Assembly: GCF_009617585.1 (NCBI RefSeq)
Contig: NZ_WIXI01000041.1
Location: forward strand, 169,573 to 233,572
Origin: Endobacterium cereale
Lineage (GTDB): Bacteria; Pseudomonadota; Alphaproteobacteria; Rhizobiales; Rhizobiaceae
Length of the DNA stretch: 64,000 bases
Direction of reading: 5' to 3'
Shown here one piece after another: positions 55,611 through 64,000 of this stretch. Each line of letters starts with the position of its first letter. The first letter of the stretch is position 1. The notes beneath the pieces were generated by a model. It was not told where the DNA came from, did not search any database, and saw only the letters and a program-made list of their open reading frames with translations. The translations under genes and the position numbers were made by a program.

Positions 55611-55623
55611 CAAATAACCTTTC

Positions 55624-55646
55624 AATATGTCATGTCGTGATATATT
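55624..55646. promoter_or_regulatory. Putative MarR autoregulatory operator
   Basis: AATATGTCA-TGTCG-TGATATATT, 8 of 9 bases palindromic, ending 14 bases upstream of the marR start. It matches the site at 54656-54678. Confidence 0.65.
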
Positions 55647-55789
55647 ATTCTCCAGTCCGCACTGGGAGGACTGTTCGCGTGCGCGTGGCGAACGGGCTGG
55701 ACATAAGCCACAAGGCTGAACGTCGCTGCAGCGCGCGCGAACATTAAGCCTTCATCTTGGCGATATAAAGAGGGAACAAATTCGCCGCG

Positions 55790-56095
55790 ATGAGAGAGCG
55801 TATATCATCAAAATACGAAGACGCCGTCATCCAGGCGGCACATGCGGGTGTGTCGGTCGATGAAATGGCCTGAAGGCTTGGACTGTCTGCCGCGGAGTTC
55901 TCGCGATACACCGGACTTGGAATTATCAAAATCAGGGTGGCTGAAGCGACAGGCGATAACGGCGTCTCGAAGGTCGTCGTCCAGCTTGACAATAAAGTGC
56001 TGATCGCCGTTTGTCCGCCCGGCCCTGCTTCCGTCGAATACGAAATCCGATTTTTGCGAGGCAAGCGTTCTTCCGAACGAGTGACAGGCCACTGA
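55790..56095 (+). pseudogene. Small HTH-like gene with an internal TGA
   Basis: The frame reads MRERISSKYEDAVIQAAHAG then VSVDEMA, a TGA at 55871-55873, and RLGLSAAEFSRYTGLGIIKI, continuing to VEYEIRFLRGKRSSERVTGH before the final TGA. The second part is in the same frame, so a single CGA-to-TGA change at codon 28 explains the break. No SECIS-like element was looked for or expected. Confidence 0.5.
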
Positions 56096-56184
56096 ACGGC
56101 GGTGATCTCGGATACAAGACCTCAACGGGTTCGGATTGTTTTGTTCCCGCCATCATCTATCTCCCATGAAAAGGAGATAGATGC

Positions 56185-57438
56185 ATGAGCTCGAAACTGA
56201 TTTGGCAGATCTCGCTGCTTGCCCGCCAGATCTGGTTCCGGGCCACTCTGTTTTGCATCGCCGCGATCGCAACAGCCCTTATGGCAATCCTTATCTCTCC
56301 CTACCTTCCGGCAAATCTATCGACCCGGATCGGAGCAGATTCGGTTGACCGCATCCTCGGGATCATCGCGTCGAGCATGCTGACAGTCACGACATTTTCG
56401 CTCAGCACCATGGTGTCGGCGTTCTCTGCGGCAACCAGCAATGTGACTCCGAGAGCAACACGCCTCGTCATGGAAGACAGCACAACGCAGAATGTTTTGG
56501 CGACCTTCATAGGCTCGTTCCTGTTCAGCCTGGTCGGTATTATCGCGCTGACTACGGGCGCCTACGGCGAGCAGGGCAGGGTCGTGCTGTTTATCGTAAC
56601 GATCGGTGTGATCGCTCTGATCGTCGTCACATTACTTCGCTGGATCGACCATCTGTCTCGGCTCGGCCGCGTAACAGAGACAACAAGACGCGTTGAGCAG
56701 GCAACGATTAACGCAATCGAGAAATGGCAAGCAGCGCCCAATCTGGGAGGCAAAGCGTTACCCAAGGATACTGCGCCGCCAAAGGACAGCGGGAAACTGG
56801 TCCAGAGTGACAAGGTCGGATATGTCCAGCGTGTCGACAGCGATGCCTTGGCAGCCATAGCTGACGACATCGGCATGGACATTTTCGTCTCTGCTATACC
56901 GGGAACGGTTGTCGGACCGGGTCGTACGGTCGCTTGGACAGCCAAGGTCATCGACGACCAGGTTCGTGCGAAAATCCTGGGATGTTTCGCGATCGACGAT
57001 ACGAGGTCGTTCGACCAGGATCCTCGCTTCGGAGCTTCCGTTCTGACAGAAATCGCGTCACGTGCGCTTTCACCAGCCGTCAATGATCCAGGGACCGCGA
57101 TCGATGTTCTGTCCCGAACCCTTCGTATTCTTGTCACGTGGCGAGATGCGGCCGCCCGGCGAGAAGCCAAGGTGCCTTATCCCGCGCTCCATGTCACGAG
57201 CATCGATGTTTCGGACCTCTTCGATGATCTATACACGCCGATTGCGAGAGACGGCGCAGGCCTCGTCGAGGTGGGGCTGCGCCTGCAGAAAACGCTAGCT
57301 CTCGCTGCAGATCTCGGTGTTGAATATCGGCGACACGCCCGACGGCATTCTCAGGAAGCGCTCGATCGGGCAGACAAGGCACTACACGTTGATGCAGATC
57401 GCAAACGGTTGAAAGATGCGTCGCTGTTGGCCAAGTAG
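56185..57438 (+). CDS. DUF2254-family membrane protein
   Basis: 417 residues. N-terminal transmembrane helices and the DUF2254 features SSMLTVTTFSLSTMVSAFSA, DSTTQNVLATFIGSFLFSLV and SVLTEIASRALSPAVNDPGT. GGAG lies 8 bases before the ATG at 56185. Function unknown; possibly a channel-like or stress-related inner-membrane protein. Confidence 0.9.
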   Translation: MSSKLIWQISLLARQIWFRATLFCIAAIATALMAILISPYLPANLSTRIGADSVDRILGIIASSMLTVTTFSLSTMVSAFSAATSNVTPRATRLVMEDSTTQNVLATFIGSFLFSLVGIIALTTGAYGEQGRVVLFIVTIGVIALIVVTLLRWIDHLSRLGRVTETTRRVEQATINAIEKWQAAPNLGGKALPKDTAPPKDSGKLVQSDKVGYVQRVDSDALAAIADDIGMDIFVSAIPGTVVGPGRTVAWTAKVIDDQVRAKILGCFAIDDTRSFDQDPRFGASVLTEIASRALSPAVNDPGTAIDVLSRTLRILVTWRDAAARREAKVPYPALHVTSIDVSDLFDDLYTPIARDGAGLVEVGLRLQKTLALAADLGVEYRRHARRHSQEALDRADKALHVDADRKRLKDASLLAK

Positions 57439-57623
57439 TTCGATCGGTTGGCATTTAGCGTGCCGAGGATGCCTGTTAGATGGCGTCCGATTGCCAATGG
57501 TAAGCGATCTCAACGGCTTGGGCGCCGCCTTCGCAGGTATTTATGGTTCACATCCCATCAAGGCGAACGCGACAACGGCACCGCGCACGCGGGCCGTGAG
57601 ATAAAGCGCAATGTGTCGAGCCA
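57439..57623. other. Intergenic between convergent genes, nothing convincing
   Basis: No supported ORF and no strong terminator. Confidence 0.3.
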
Positions 57624-60443
57624 TTATTTCCGCCACTTGCGCCTGTTGGAAACCGATAATACGGGTTCTGAACCGGAGGAGACCGCTGTGATGCCTGCTT
57701 GCCCTGCTTTAGGTCGCGCTGTGTGGTTGCACTCAGGATACTGCGTGCAGCCTAGAAAGCGGTCTCCGTTCTTGCTCTCTCTTTCGACAAGATGGCCTAC
57801 ATGACAGGTCGGACATTGAGGCAGCGCCGCGCCATCGATCGTCTCCAGCCGGAAGTTGCTGCCAGCGATGTTCGCCAGCTCGTGGATGTATCGTGATGGC
57901 TGCCGGCCATTCATCAGCAGGAAGACACCTCGGCTTGCCCGCGTCAAAGCGACGTAAAACAGGCGCCGCTCCTCGGCGTATTCGAAGGTCTCCGGTTGCG
58001 GCATCACGAGGTTTAGAAGCTCGTCATCTTCAATTCGGCTGGGAACGCCGTAGTCGCCCTCGCTGACATCCAGCAGGATCGTGTAATCCGCCTCCAGCCC
58101 CTTGGCGCGATGGAATGACAAGCCCGACACTTCGATGTTCTCGAACACGGGAAGGCCACCGGCGAATGGATCAAGCAGGTTATACCGCCAGAGCACCATG
58201 ACTTTCAGCTTGGTAGGACTGCTCGTGCGCCATTGGCTTGCTATTCCGCCGAGGAACCGGTCGAGCCGTTCCAGGAGCCGCAGGCTTGCCTGACTGAAGT
58301 CGGGCTTGCCTTGCTCTCCGGTTATCGGAATGGCCCTGATGGACCGCGCGATTGCCGGCCTGACCGAGCGAACTGCCTTTCGCAACTGAGCGGGGTTCCG
58401 CTGTATGAAGTTTGCAGCAGCATCGGCGATCACCTGATTGCATCGGTAGGTCGTCTCAAGCCGGCCCTGCCAGCTTGCGCCGAAATTCGCCTCGAATTGC
58501 GTGAATATGCTGATGTCGGAGCCGGCGAAGCGATATATAGATTGCCAGTCGTCTCCGACCGCAAAGATCTTCGAGAATGGCTTCTGGTGCTTCAGTGCCT
58601 TGATCAGATTGGCGCGCGAATCCGAGATGTCCTGGAATTCATCGAGGAGGAGGAGGGAGTAGGGGCTCTTATAACGGGCCTCCTCCACCAGACGGGTGGC
58701 GTTGGCGATCATGGCATCAAAGTCGATGCGTTTGTCATCTATGAGTTTTTTCGAATAGGCTTCGGTAATCTTCCAGATTGCCTGCGCAAACGCCTTGGCA
58801 CGCTTCTTGTCGTGCAGGGAGTTTGCGCGCTCCAGGAGCATTTCCAATGTCAGATCGCCAGCACGGATATGCTTGATGCAGACGGCAATCAGCTTCAGAA
58901 AGTGTTCGATGACGACCGGTTCGACCTCCTTCAGGATTTCCTGAAGGCTTCGTTGTTGGAACTGAATTTTTCGTTTTGAAAGCTCGGTCTCGAGTTGAAG
59001 GAGAAGCGTCCCGTCGTTAGCCTGAGCTGATTTCGTGGCGAATGCGTCCAGTTTTGTACGGCTGTAGGCCGCCATCTTGCTATCGGCATGTTCCACATAG
59101 TTGGCAAATGGCGAGGACCCGCCGCTATCGATAGCAAGGTGTTCATGGATGGTTTTGCTTGCCGGATAATAGAAGTCGGGATGCACGTGCCTAGTCGTCC
59201 CGTCTTCGTCTTCCGTGGCGATTTGGCGCTCATACTCAAACTCGACTGTATTGAGCCATAGCCAGTTTGCTATGGTCTGCTCCTGCAGTGATTTGACATA
59301 CACTCCGCTGAGTGTGCCAATCGACACATCACGACCCCGACGGCGTGCTGAGATATAGCGGTGATAGTCCGCATCGCTATCAAAGACTGACGCTGGAATG
59401 TCGGCTTGCGGGTAGAGCACCAGAAGCTCAATCCAGACCTTGGCAAAGCCCGCGTCCAATTGCATCAAGTCTTCGATGATCTTGGCGATGACCCTTGCTT
59501 CGCCAGCAGGATGGTCCACCCAATTCGCCAATTGCGGTGGCTTGGCCTCTACCAGTTCGATGATACCCCGACCGAGAGCGTGGAACGTTGTGACCTTGCA
59601 CTGCAGGTTCGCTGGCTGGACGCCAAGCTGACGTGCAATTCGCTCCTTTAGCTCTTCAGCGGCGGTCCTGTTATAGGCGAGAACGAGGATTTCCTCTGGC
59701 TGATACAGTCCCTTGTCCAGCACATAGGCAACCTTGCCGACCATCGTCGCCGACTTGCCTGATCCTGCGGACGCGATTAGGAGATTGCTGTCCTCAAGCC
59801 GAATACAGGATTCCCTCTTTTGGTCCGACAACGATCGGTTATCGAGATGGTCGAAGAATGGGGCGTACCTGGTGAGCTCGGCCGCAACAAATTCATTATT
59901 ATACCGATGGCGCCGGTCGGGGTCGGTCAGGAAAGACAGGGACCGTGGAAGATTGGGTTCCATGGCCTCGGTTATGCCATCGGCGTCAAACAAGGGGTGG
60001 GAAAGCGCTGCGGCAGCCAGGCCTGAAACACTCGCGATGGCTTGCGCCAGATCCGCCTGTGCCAGGTATTGTCGCTTTCCCTCGATCAACGGCTCGAGTT
60101 TCGCATCGACCACTTTCAAGGCCTCCTGATCCGATCCGATCAGTTCGAGCAGGTAGCGATTGACGAACCTGTGGAGGTCGTTCGCGAGCCGGTTCGCAGC
60201 GTCTTCGCCCAGGCACGACAGAGTTTCGACATGACTGCGCATGCGAACTTCGACCGTGTGCCAAAGCAGCGCTTTTTTGATCTTGATGTCGGTAATGTCC
60301 AGACAGCAAAGCTCTGCCCGCGTTCCCATGAAGAGCTCGACGGAGCTAGCGGTCGCCGTCGGTAGCCGGAGCTTCCATCTGCCGGAAGGAAGCAGACGGG
60401 CGAAAAGGCCGGGCCGATAGGTGGTGTAGCGATTGAAAATCAC
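57624..60443 (-). CDS. UvrD/HelD-type superfamily 1 DNA helicase with Zn ribbon
   Basis: 939 residues with a GTG start. An N-terminal domain of about 200 residues precedes the helicase core. Walker A is LLIASAGSGKSATMVGKVAY (about 225) and motif II is LLLDEFQDISDSRANLIKAL (about 600); FAVGDDWQSIYRFAGSDISI and a late FYVALTRASRGVFLL are UvrD-family motifs IV-VI. The C-terminus has a topoisomerase-type Zn ribbon (CPTCHVGHLV and FLGCTQYPECN). Resembles DNA helicase IV. It follows the AbiE-like pair by 60 bases and is probably in the same operon, suggesting a defence or repair role. Confidence 0.9.
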   Translation of the reverse strand: MIFNRYTTYRPGLFARLLPSGRWKLRLPTATASSVELFMGTRAELCCLDITDIKIKKALLWHTVEVRMRSHVETLSCLGEDAANRLANDLHRFVNRYLLELIGSDQEALKVVDAKLEPLIEGKRQYLAQADLAQAIASVSGLAAAALSHPLFDADGITEAMEPNLPRSLSFLTDPDRRHRYNNEFVAAELTRYAPFFDHLDNRSLSDQKRESCIRLEDSNLLIASAGSGKSATMVGKVAYVLDKGLYQPEEILVLAYNRTAAEELKERIARQLGVQPANLQCKVTTFHALGRGIIELVEAKPPQLANWVDHPAGEARVIAKIIEDLMQLDAGFAKVWIELLVLYPQADIPASVFDSDADYHRYISARRRGRDVSIGTLSGVYVKSLQEQTIANWLWLNTVEFEYERQIATEDEDGTTRHVHPDFYYPASKTIHEHLAIDSGGSSPFANYVEHADSKMAAYSRTKLDAFATKSAQANDGTLLLQLETELSKRKIQFQQRSLQEILKEVEPVVIEHFLKLIAVCIKHIRAGDLTLEMLLERANSLHDKKRAKAFAQAIWKITEAYSKKLIDDKRIDFDAMIANATRLVEEARYKSPYSLLLLDEFQDISDSRANLIKALKHQKPFSKIFAVGDDWQSIYRFAGSDISIFTQFEANFGASWQGRLETTYRCNQVIADAAANFIQRNPAQLRKAVRSVRPAIARSIRAIPITGEQGKPDFSQASLRLLERLDRFLGGIASQWRTSSPTKLKVMVLWRYNLLDPFAGGLPVFENIEVSGLSFHRAKGLEADYTILLDVSEGDYGVPSRIEDDELLNLVMPQPETFEYAEERRLFYVALTRASRGVFLLMNGRQPSRYIHELANIAGSNFRLETIDGAALPQCPTCHVGHLVERESKNGDRFLGCTQYPECNHTARPKAGQAGITAVSSGSEPVLSVSNRRKWRK

Positions 60444-60503
60444 GGGTCGGCCATCGCGTGAATTGTCATCTCAGTTGGCTTCCCCGGACCATGAACGCTT
60501 TCT

Positions 60504-61517
60504 TCAGCCGCCGGCATTGGCCTTGTCTGGGATTTTCGCGCATCGAGCGAGGAGTTCGTCGAAGGTCTCGGCCTCATCGAGAAGAAGACCGTCTTCCAGC
60601 ATCCGGGCGTAGTCCTGATCGAGAGCCGTCCTTCCTTCGCCGGAAGGTGTAAGTTGCAACCCACCGCCCACAGCGACTTCATAGTTGATCGGCGTTCTGT
60701 CCGCGGCTTTCTCGGCGAAAAACATTGACTTGTGCTGCGCCACCGAATTGGCCAAGTCTCGATCGGCGATTGCGCTGTCGGCGATGCCGATATCGTCAAG
60801 ACGAACGATATCGTGCCAGTGGCGTGAAAAGCGCTCTCCGCGGAGCCGCTCCTGCAGGCAAAAGACGTGGATTGCCGTCGCCTTTTCCCAGAATGTGCGT
60901 TCGGCGTGCATGACCCGCGGTTTCGCGGTGGGAAACTCGATGCCATCCACAAGGCTCGCAGCATCGCAGGAAATGTCTCGAACGCTCGCAGGTTCTCCCG
61001 TCGATCGTGCCCCAAACTCCAGCATGACGCTCGGAGCGACGTAGCCGGATCCTCCGGCAACTGCTTCATAGTCGATGAAGAGCTTGTCGGCGTCGACACG
61101 GATGGTGGCCGGAAGCGACTGGGCGCTGATCGCATCGACAATGAGCGGGCTCACGGTTTCCGATACCCAATTCGGCAAGCGCTTGCGGACCTCGCTCGAC
61201 CAGCGCCTTTCCTCGCTTCTTGTTTTCGGCAGTGCCTCCTCGTTCTCGCCCACCAGATCATGAGCGAGTTCGCGGATATCGTAGGTCAGGTCGACATCTT
61301 CCGAAAACCTGCGGATGGCGTTGTAGGCTTTCGAGAGCGACGTGCCCCCTTTGAAAACGAGGTGGTCACCGAGCGCCGTTCCATAAAGGGTTTGAAGCGC
61401 CCAGACGACCCAGACGTCCTTTTCCAGAAGATGGATCGGCCGCCCGGTCTTCTCCGCGGCGATCGCAAGAACATCTCTCCGATCGTCCCGGGACAGCTGC
61501 AAAAACTGTTCAGCCAT
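60504..61517 (-). CDS. AbiEii-like nucleotidyltransferase toxin
   Basis: 337 residues of the DUF1814/AbiEii family. The nucleotidyltransferase motif is VFKGGTSLSKAYNAIRRFSE followed by DVDLTYD, and the N-terminal LLEKDVWVVWALQTLY is typical. AbiEii toxins of type IV toxin-antitoxin systems transfer nucleotides to targets such as tRNA and can abort phage infection. It overlaps the antitoxin-type gene by 8 bases. Confidence 0.87.
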   Translation of the reverse strand: MAEQFLQLSRDDRRDVLAIAAEKTGRPIHLLEKDVWVVWALQTLYGTALGDHLVFKGGTSLSKAYNAIRRFSEDVDLTYDIRELAHDLVGENEEALPKTRSEERRWSSEVRKRLPNWVSETVSPLIVDAISAQSLPATIRVDADKLFIDYEAVAGGSGYVAPSVMLEFGARSTGEPASVRDISCDAASLVDGIEFPTAKPRVMHAERTFWEKATAIHVFCLQERLRGERFSRHWHDIVRLDDIGIADSAIADRDLANSVAQHKSMFFAEKAADRTPINYEVAVGGGLQLTPSGEGRTALDQDYARMLEDGLLLDEAETFDELLARCAKIPDKANAGG

Positions 61518-62103
61518 AAGCGGCCTTTCCTACACTGCGGGCAAGCCAGCTGGGAAACTGAGGGGCGGCGGCAACGAGTTCGCCGAACGCTTCGGCGGAA
61601 AGCTTCCGCTTGATGCTCGGAAGTGCTTCCTCGGCCTTTTCCGGACCGAGCCATGCCAGCGCGCGGACTGCCAGGCCGGCAGGCTTGTTCGCCAAGGCGA
61701 GCTGCCAGCGCGGCACGTGCTTCAGTTCGACCGTTTGGCTACCGACAGTCATGGTTCGGCTGCGGCCGGATGTGAGATAGATCGACCGGATCGGCACCTG
61801 AGTGGACAGGCCCAGCGAGTTTGCAGCTGCAGCACCATTAGAAACGATCACCTCGCCGCGCTGGTGCGCAACCGCTTCGACGGCCTGCTCGACCGTCGGC
61901 GGCCGGCTTCCGAAACGGCTCTTGATTGCCTTGAGGTAGATCCCCCGACCGGCCCGGACGAGCTCGCCCCGTTCATAGAGACGCGACAATGCCTGGTCTA
62001 CCGCGGCACGGTTTCCCAAATGCAGGAAGGCCTTCGCGGACAGCGCCGTTCCTTCCGGCAGCTGTTCGGCATGAGCCATGATCTGTGTTGTCAGTCGCTG
62101 CAT
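61510..62103 (-). CDS. AbiEi-like antitoxin/transcription regulator (DUF6088 type)
   Basis: 197 residues from the ATG at 62103 (AGGAG at 8-base spacing). The N-terminal winged HTH is visible in AFLHLGNRAAVDQALSRLYE followed by RGELVRAGRGIYLK. The C-terminal part carries ELKHVPRWQLALANKPAGLA. Such antitoxins repress their own operon and counteract the toxin. A perfect palindrome overlaps its promoter. Confidence 0.85.
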   Translation of the reverse strand: MQRLTTQIMAHAEQLPEGTALSAKAFLHLGNRAAVDQALSRLYERGELVRAGRGIYLKAIKSRFGSRPPTVEQAVEAVAHQRGEVIVSNGAAAANSLGLSTQVPIRSIYLTSGRSRTMTVGSQTVELKHVPRWQLALANKPAGLAVRALAWLGPEKAEEALPSIKRKLSAEAFGELVAAAPQFPSWLARSVGKAAYG

Positions 62104-62113
62104 GGCAGTTCTC

Positions 62114-62150
62114 CTGTCAGAAATATACGCAATTTTCTGACAGTTTGCAA
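62114..62150 (-). promoter_or_regulatory. Promoter and palindromic operator of the AbiE-like operon
   Basis: On the minus strand TTGCAA (62150-62145), 17 bases, TATATT (62127-62122). A perfect 10-bp inverted repeat CTGTCAGAAA/TTTCTGACAG (62114-62123 and 62134-62143) surrounds the -10 region. The expected start site is only about 12 bases before the ATG. Confidence 0.68.
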
Positions 62151-62434
62151 TGAATGCTTTTTCTGCCTGGATGATGTTTCTGCACTCCAGATCTTCAGCC
62201 AATGGCTGCGGCGGTTTCTCAGCAGGGTCGGATGTACGGCATTGGTCATGCTTTGAACCCTGGTATTGAAGCGGCTTCAATTTCTGAAGCGGAAAGGTCG
62301 GACTGTCGGATCAAAGGTTCTTAAACGCCAAAAAACACAGCATGCGTCTAAAAATCTCGCCTTCAGTTGACAGAAACCATCCTCATATAGGAACCGGTTG
62401 TCGTCGGTTATCCAGACGAAAACCGGAGCATTTG
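62151..62434. other. Divergent intergenic region
   Basis: Separates the AbiE-like operon from the plus-strand membrane/nuclease gene. No further ORF or hairpin supported. CGGAG at 62423-62427 is the ribosome site of the next gene. Confidence 0.4.
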
Positions 62435-63922
62435 ATGGGGGCAGACTTGTACGTATCGCCGTGGACAATCTTCGCTGGCCTGGGAGCGCTTGGAAGGCGC
62501 GAACTCTGCAATCTTATTGCTAATTTCGAGGTCACGACGTTGCTGTCGATGTCGATCGACAGGGTGAGCGATGTTGTCGCTCGATTTCAGAAAGACGGCC
62601 GCGACGGTGAGATGAATGCTTTCGCTCGGCGGTTAAAAGACGCGGCGGACAATTTGTTCGATTCCCCCATCGTTGAACGGGGACTGCGCATCCGTCTCTG
62701 GGTCAGGATGTCTGAAGCTCTCGATCTGGACCCGGTATTTCCGCTGTCCACGAGGAGAGCTAACTCGATAGGTGCAAGTGCCGCATTCAAAGCGGCAGCC
62801 ATCATGGCAACTCCGGTGGATGACGAAGCCGCAGGTAGCCAGACGAAGTTCCGGAAAGCCTGGCAAACGGTGAAGTCCATTGGTGGCCGCAAGCATCAGG
62901 ACTTCGCTCTCCTCGTCGCGGCACAGGCAGAGCTCGTCGCCAAGGCGATGGCGGAAGCGGTTGGGTCTGGCGAGCTCTCTGAACAACAGAAACGCGAACT
63001 TGACCAACGCATCCGCGAACATATCAGAAGCCTGCCGCCCGCACTGCGGGATGAGGCGATGCGCAATGCATTAGCCTCCGGCGACAAGGCAGCCTTGGCG
63101 CTGTTGGCCACGGGAACCACAGCCTTCTCAATTGGAGTCGGAGTAAACTTAGCGGGGTTCAGCGCATACATCCTCGCTGCACAGGCTTCCGCATTCATTC
63201 CCTTCATGAGTGGGCCTGCAGTCGTGTCGACGCTTTTCATTCTCGCCAACCCGCTGTTCAGTATTCCGGCCGTTGCCGGTATCGGCTATCTCGCGAACCG
63301 TCATGTCAACGGAGGTCAAGCCGCCAGACTGGCTGCAATTTCTGCAGTTCAGTTGGCGTTACGTGGCCTGACCGCCGAACGGGCAGGATTGGCGGTGGTG
63401 CTGAATGATTTCAGGCACGCGACTGAGGTAGATTTTGCTTCACTCTCGACGGGGCTCCGAGCCGAAGCTTTGTCCCGCTCCGCAGCAGTCGCCAGCACAA
63501 CGGGCAGGCGGCTGCCTTCTGCGATGGGTGATCTAAAAGAGAGGATAGATACTTCGGTCCGCAGGAGCGCTCTGCTGGACGGAGTATTATCAAGGCAGCG
63601 TGGAGATGCAGCGGAGGTGGCAACAGTTGCCGGACTTACGGCCGGCGACATGCTCTACAATGCTGTGTCAATCGATCCAATGGTGCTCGCCGCCGCAGAT
63701 TTCTCGCGGTCGGAAGACATCGGTGACATCTTCCAGTTTGGTGCGTTCGCCGAGCGTATCGGCTCTATGGCTTCGGCCTCTGCGGTCGGGGCGGCCAGCA
63801 ATCTTCGAGGGTATGTTTCCGAGCAACTGGTCGCGGCACGCCTGACAGAGATAGGCCATGTCGTCAGCTTCCCTGAGACGTCGAACAATGCCGGCTTCGA
63901 TCTCCTCGTTGACGGTGTGCAC
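62435..63922 (+). pseudogene. Membrane protein with nuclease-like C-terminus, cut by an IS end
   Basis: A long ORF open to the right edge; 496 codons before the IS-like sequence. CGGAG precedes the ATG at 62435. A helical N-terminal half (FARRLKDAADNLFDSPIVER and later helices) is followed by two hydrophobic segments (about 218-250 and 262-288: ALLATGTTAFSIGVGVNLAG and STLFILANPLFSIPAVAGIG). The C-terminal part, YVSEQLVAARLTEIGHVVSF and NNAGFDLLVDGVHCQ, matches the E...D...(E/Q)xK layout of PD-(D/E)xK restriction-endonuclease-like folds. The sequence turns into IS-like DNA directly after HCQ, where the lysine motif is expected, so the domain is broken. No named family recognised. Confidence 0.6.
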
Positions 63923-64000
63923 TGTCAACGCCGGAGCAAATTAAGGCCAGGCGGCGGAGTAAAACCAGGCCACTATCGGCGCACGCATGAGACCTCCGGG
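63923..64000. mobile_element. Probable IS21-type element end (runs off the window)
   Basis: Starts TGTCAACGCCGGAGCAAATT, with nearby near-repeats (CGCCGGAGCAAATTAAGGCC and GGCGGAGTAAAACCAGGCC). Multiple terminal repeats beginning with TGT are typical of IS21-family ends. It interrupts the nuclease-like gene. Confidence 0.5.

Noticed and set aside
55871..55873. TGA read as selenocysteine
   Set aside because: No selenoprotein family match and no reason for Sec in a small HTH-like protein; a CGA-to-TGA change is simpler.
58233..58979. Plus-strand ORF of 248 codons
   Set aside because: Opposite the helicase core motifs; no family features.
60867..61613. Plus-strand ORF of 248 codons
   Set aside because: Opposite the AbiEii-like gene, whose nucleotidyltransferase motif is clear.

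Overview
The window looks like Rhizobiaceae DNA (Rhizobium, Neorhizobium or Agrobacterium type). The supporting signs are the GC-rich codon use, alphaproteobacterial families (HWE histidine kinase, BA14K, DUF6894, DUF982, DUF2934, DUF2177, DUF2254) and promoters of the alphaproteobacterial general stress sigma factor EcfG. No rRNA, tRNA, replication gene or CRISPR array was seen. The many orphan regulators, insertion sequences and broken genes suggest an accessory region or large replicon, but the sequence does not prove that.

Layout: 0-3.3 kb, formate/nitrite channel and molybdopterin oxidoreductase. 3.3-7.1 kb, minus-strand PAS/GGDEF and PAS proteins, MgtC and DedA. 7.1-9 kb, tiny stress genes and a candidate stress-induced small RNA. 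9.2-15.6 kb, a four-gene signalling operon (hybrid kinase, CheR, CheB, second hybrid kinase). 16.2-19.2 kb, a response regulator and an IS21-family element. 19.3-30 kb, small stress proteins, a hydrolase, a frameshifted HARP-like gene, a decayed MNT-HEPN gene and a DUF900 lipoprotein/RNase H pair. 30.4-32.6 kb, a decayed IS5-type element next to an IS1111/IS110-type element with a 66-bp tandem duplication. 32.7-57.4 kb, stress and redox genes (HWE kinase with regulator, two Crp-like regulators, SDR, NAD(P)H-FMN oxidoreductase, alcohol dehydrogenase, Mn catalase, three ferritin-like proteins, Hsp20, PRC-barrel protein, MarR). 57.6-64 kb, a defence-like block: UvrD-type helicase, AbiE-like toxin-antitoxin pair, and a divergent membrane protein with a nuclease-like C-terminus cut by an IS end.

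The unifying feature is a set of 18 EcfG-type promoters: 16 fit GGAAC-N17-GTT and two have an 18-base spacer. Most lie 20-60 bases before small genes, in the correct orientation. Together with catalase, ferritin-like proteins, Hsp20, SDR and many small DUF proteins, this makes most of 7-55 kb look like a general-stress-response island. One such promoter lies just upstream of a gene-free 75-base stretch ending in a perfect terminator, which is the candidate small RNA.

A second theme is decay or near-decay. Single-base lesions are seen in the HARP-like, MNT-HEPN, VOC, BLUF, HTH and IS5 genes. The ATG is replaced by ATA or ATC at the aligned start of three or four genes. One of two PAS/GGDEF copies is truncated before its catalytic motif. 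These could be real pseudogenes or leftover assembly errors, and raw reads would decide.
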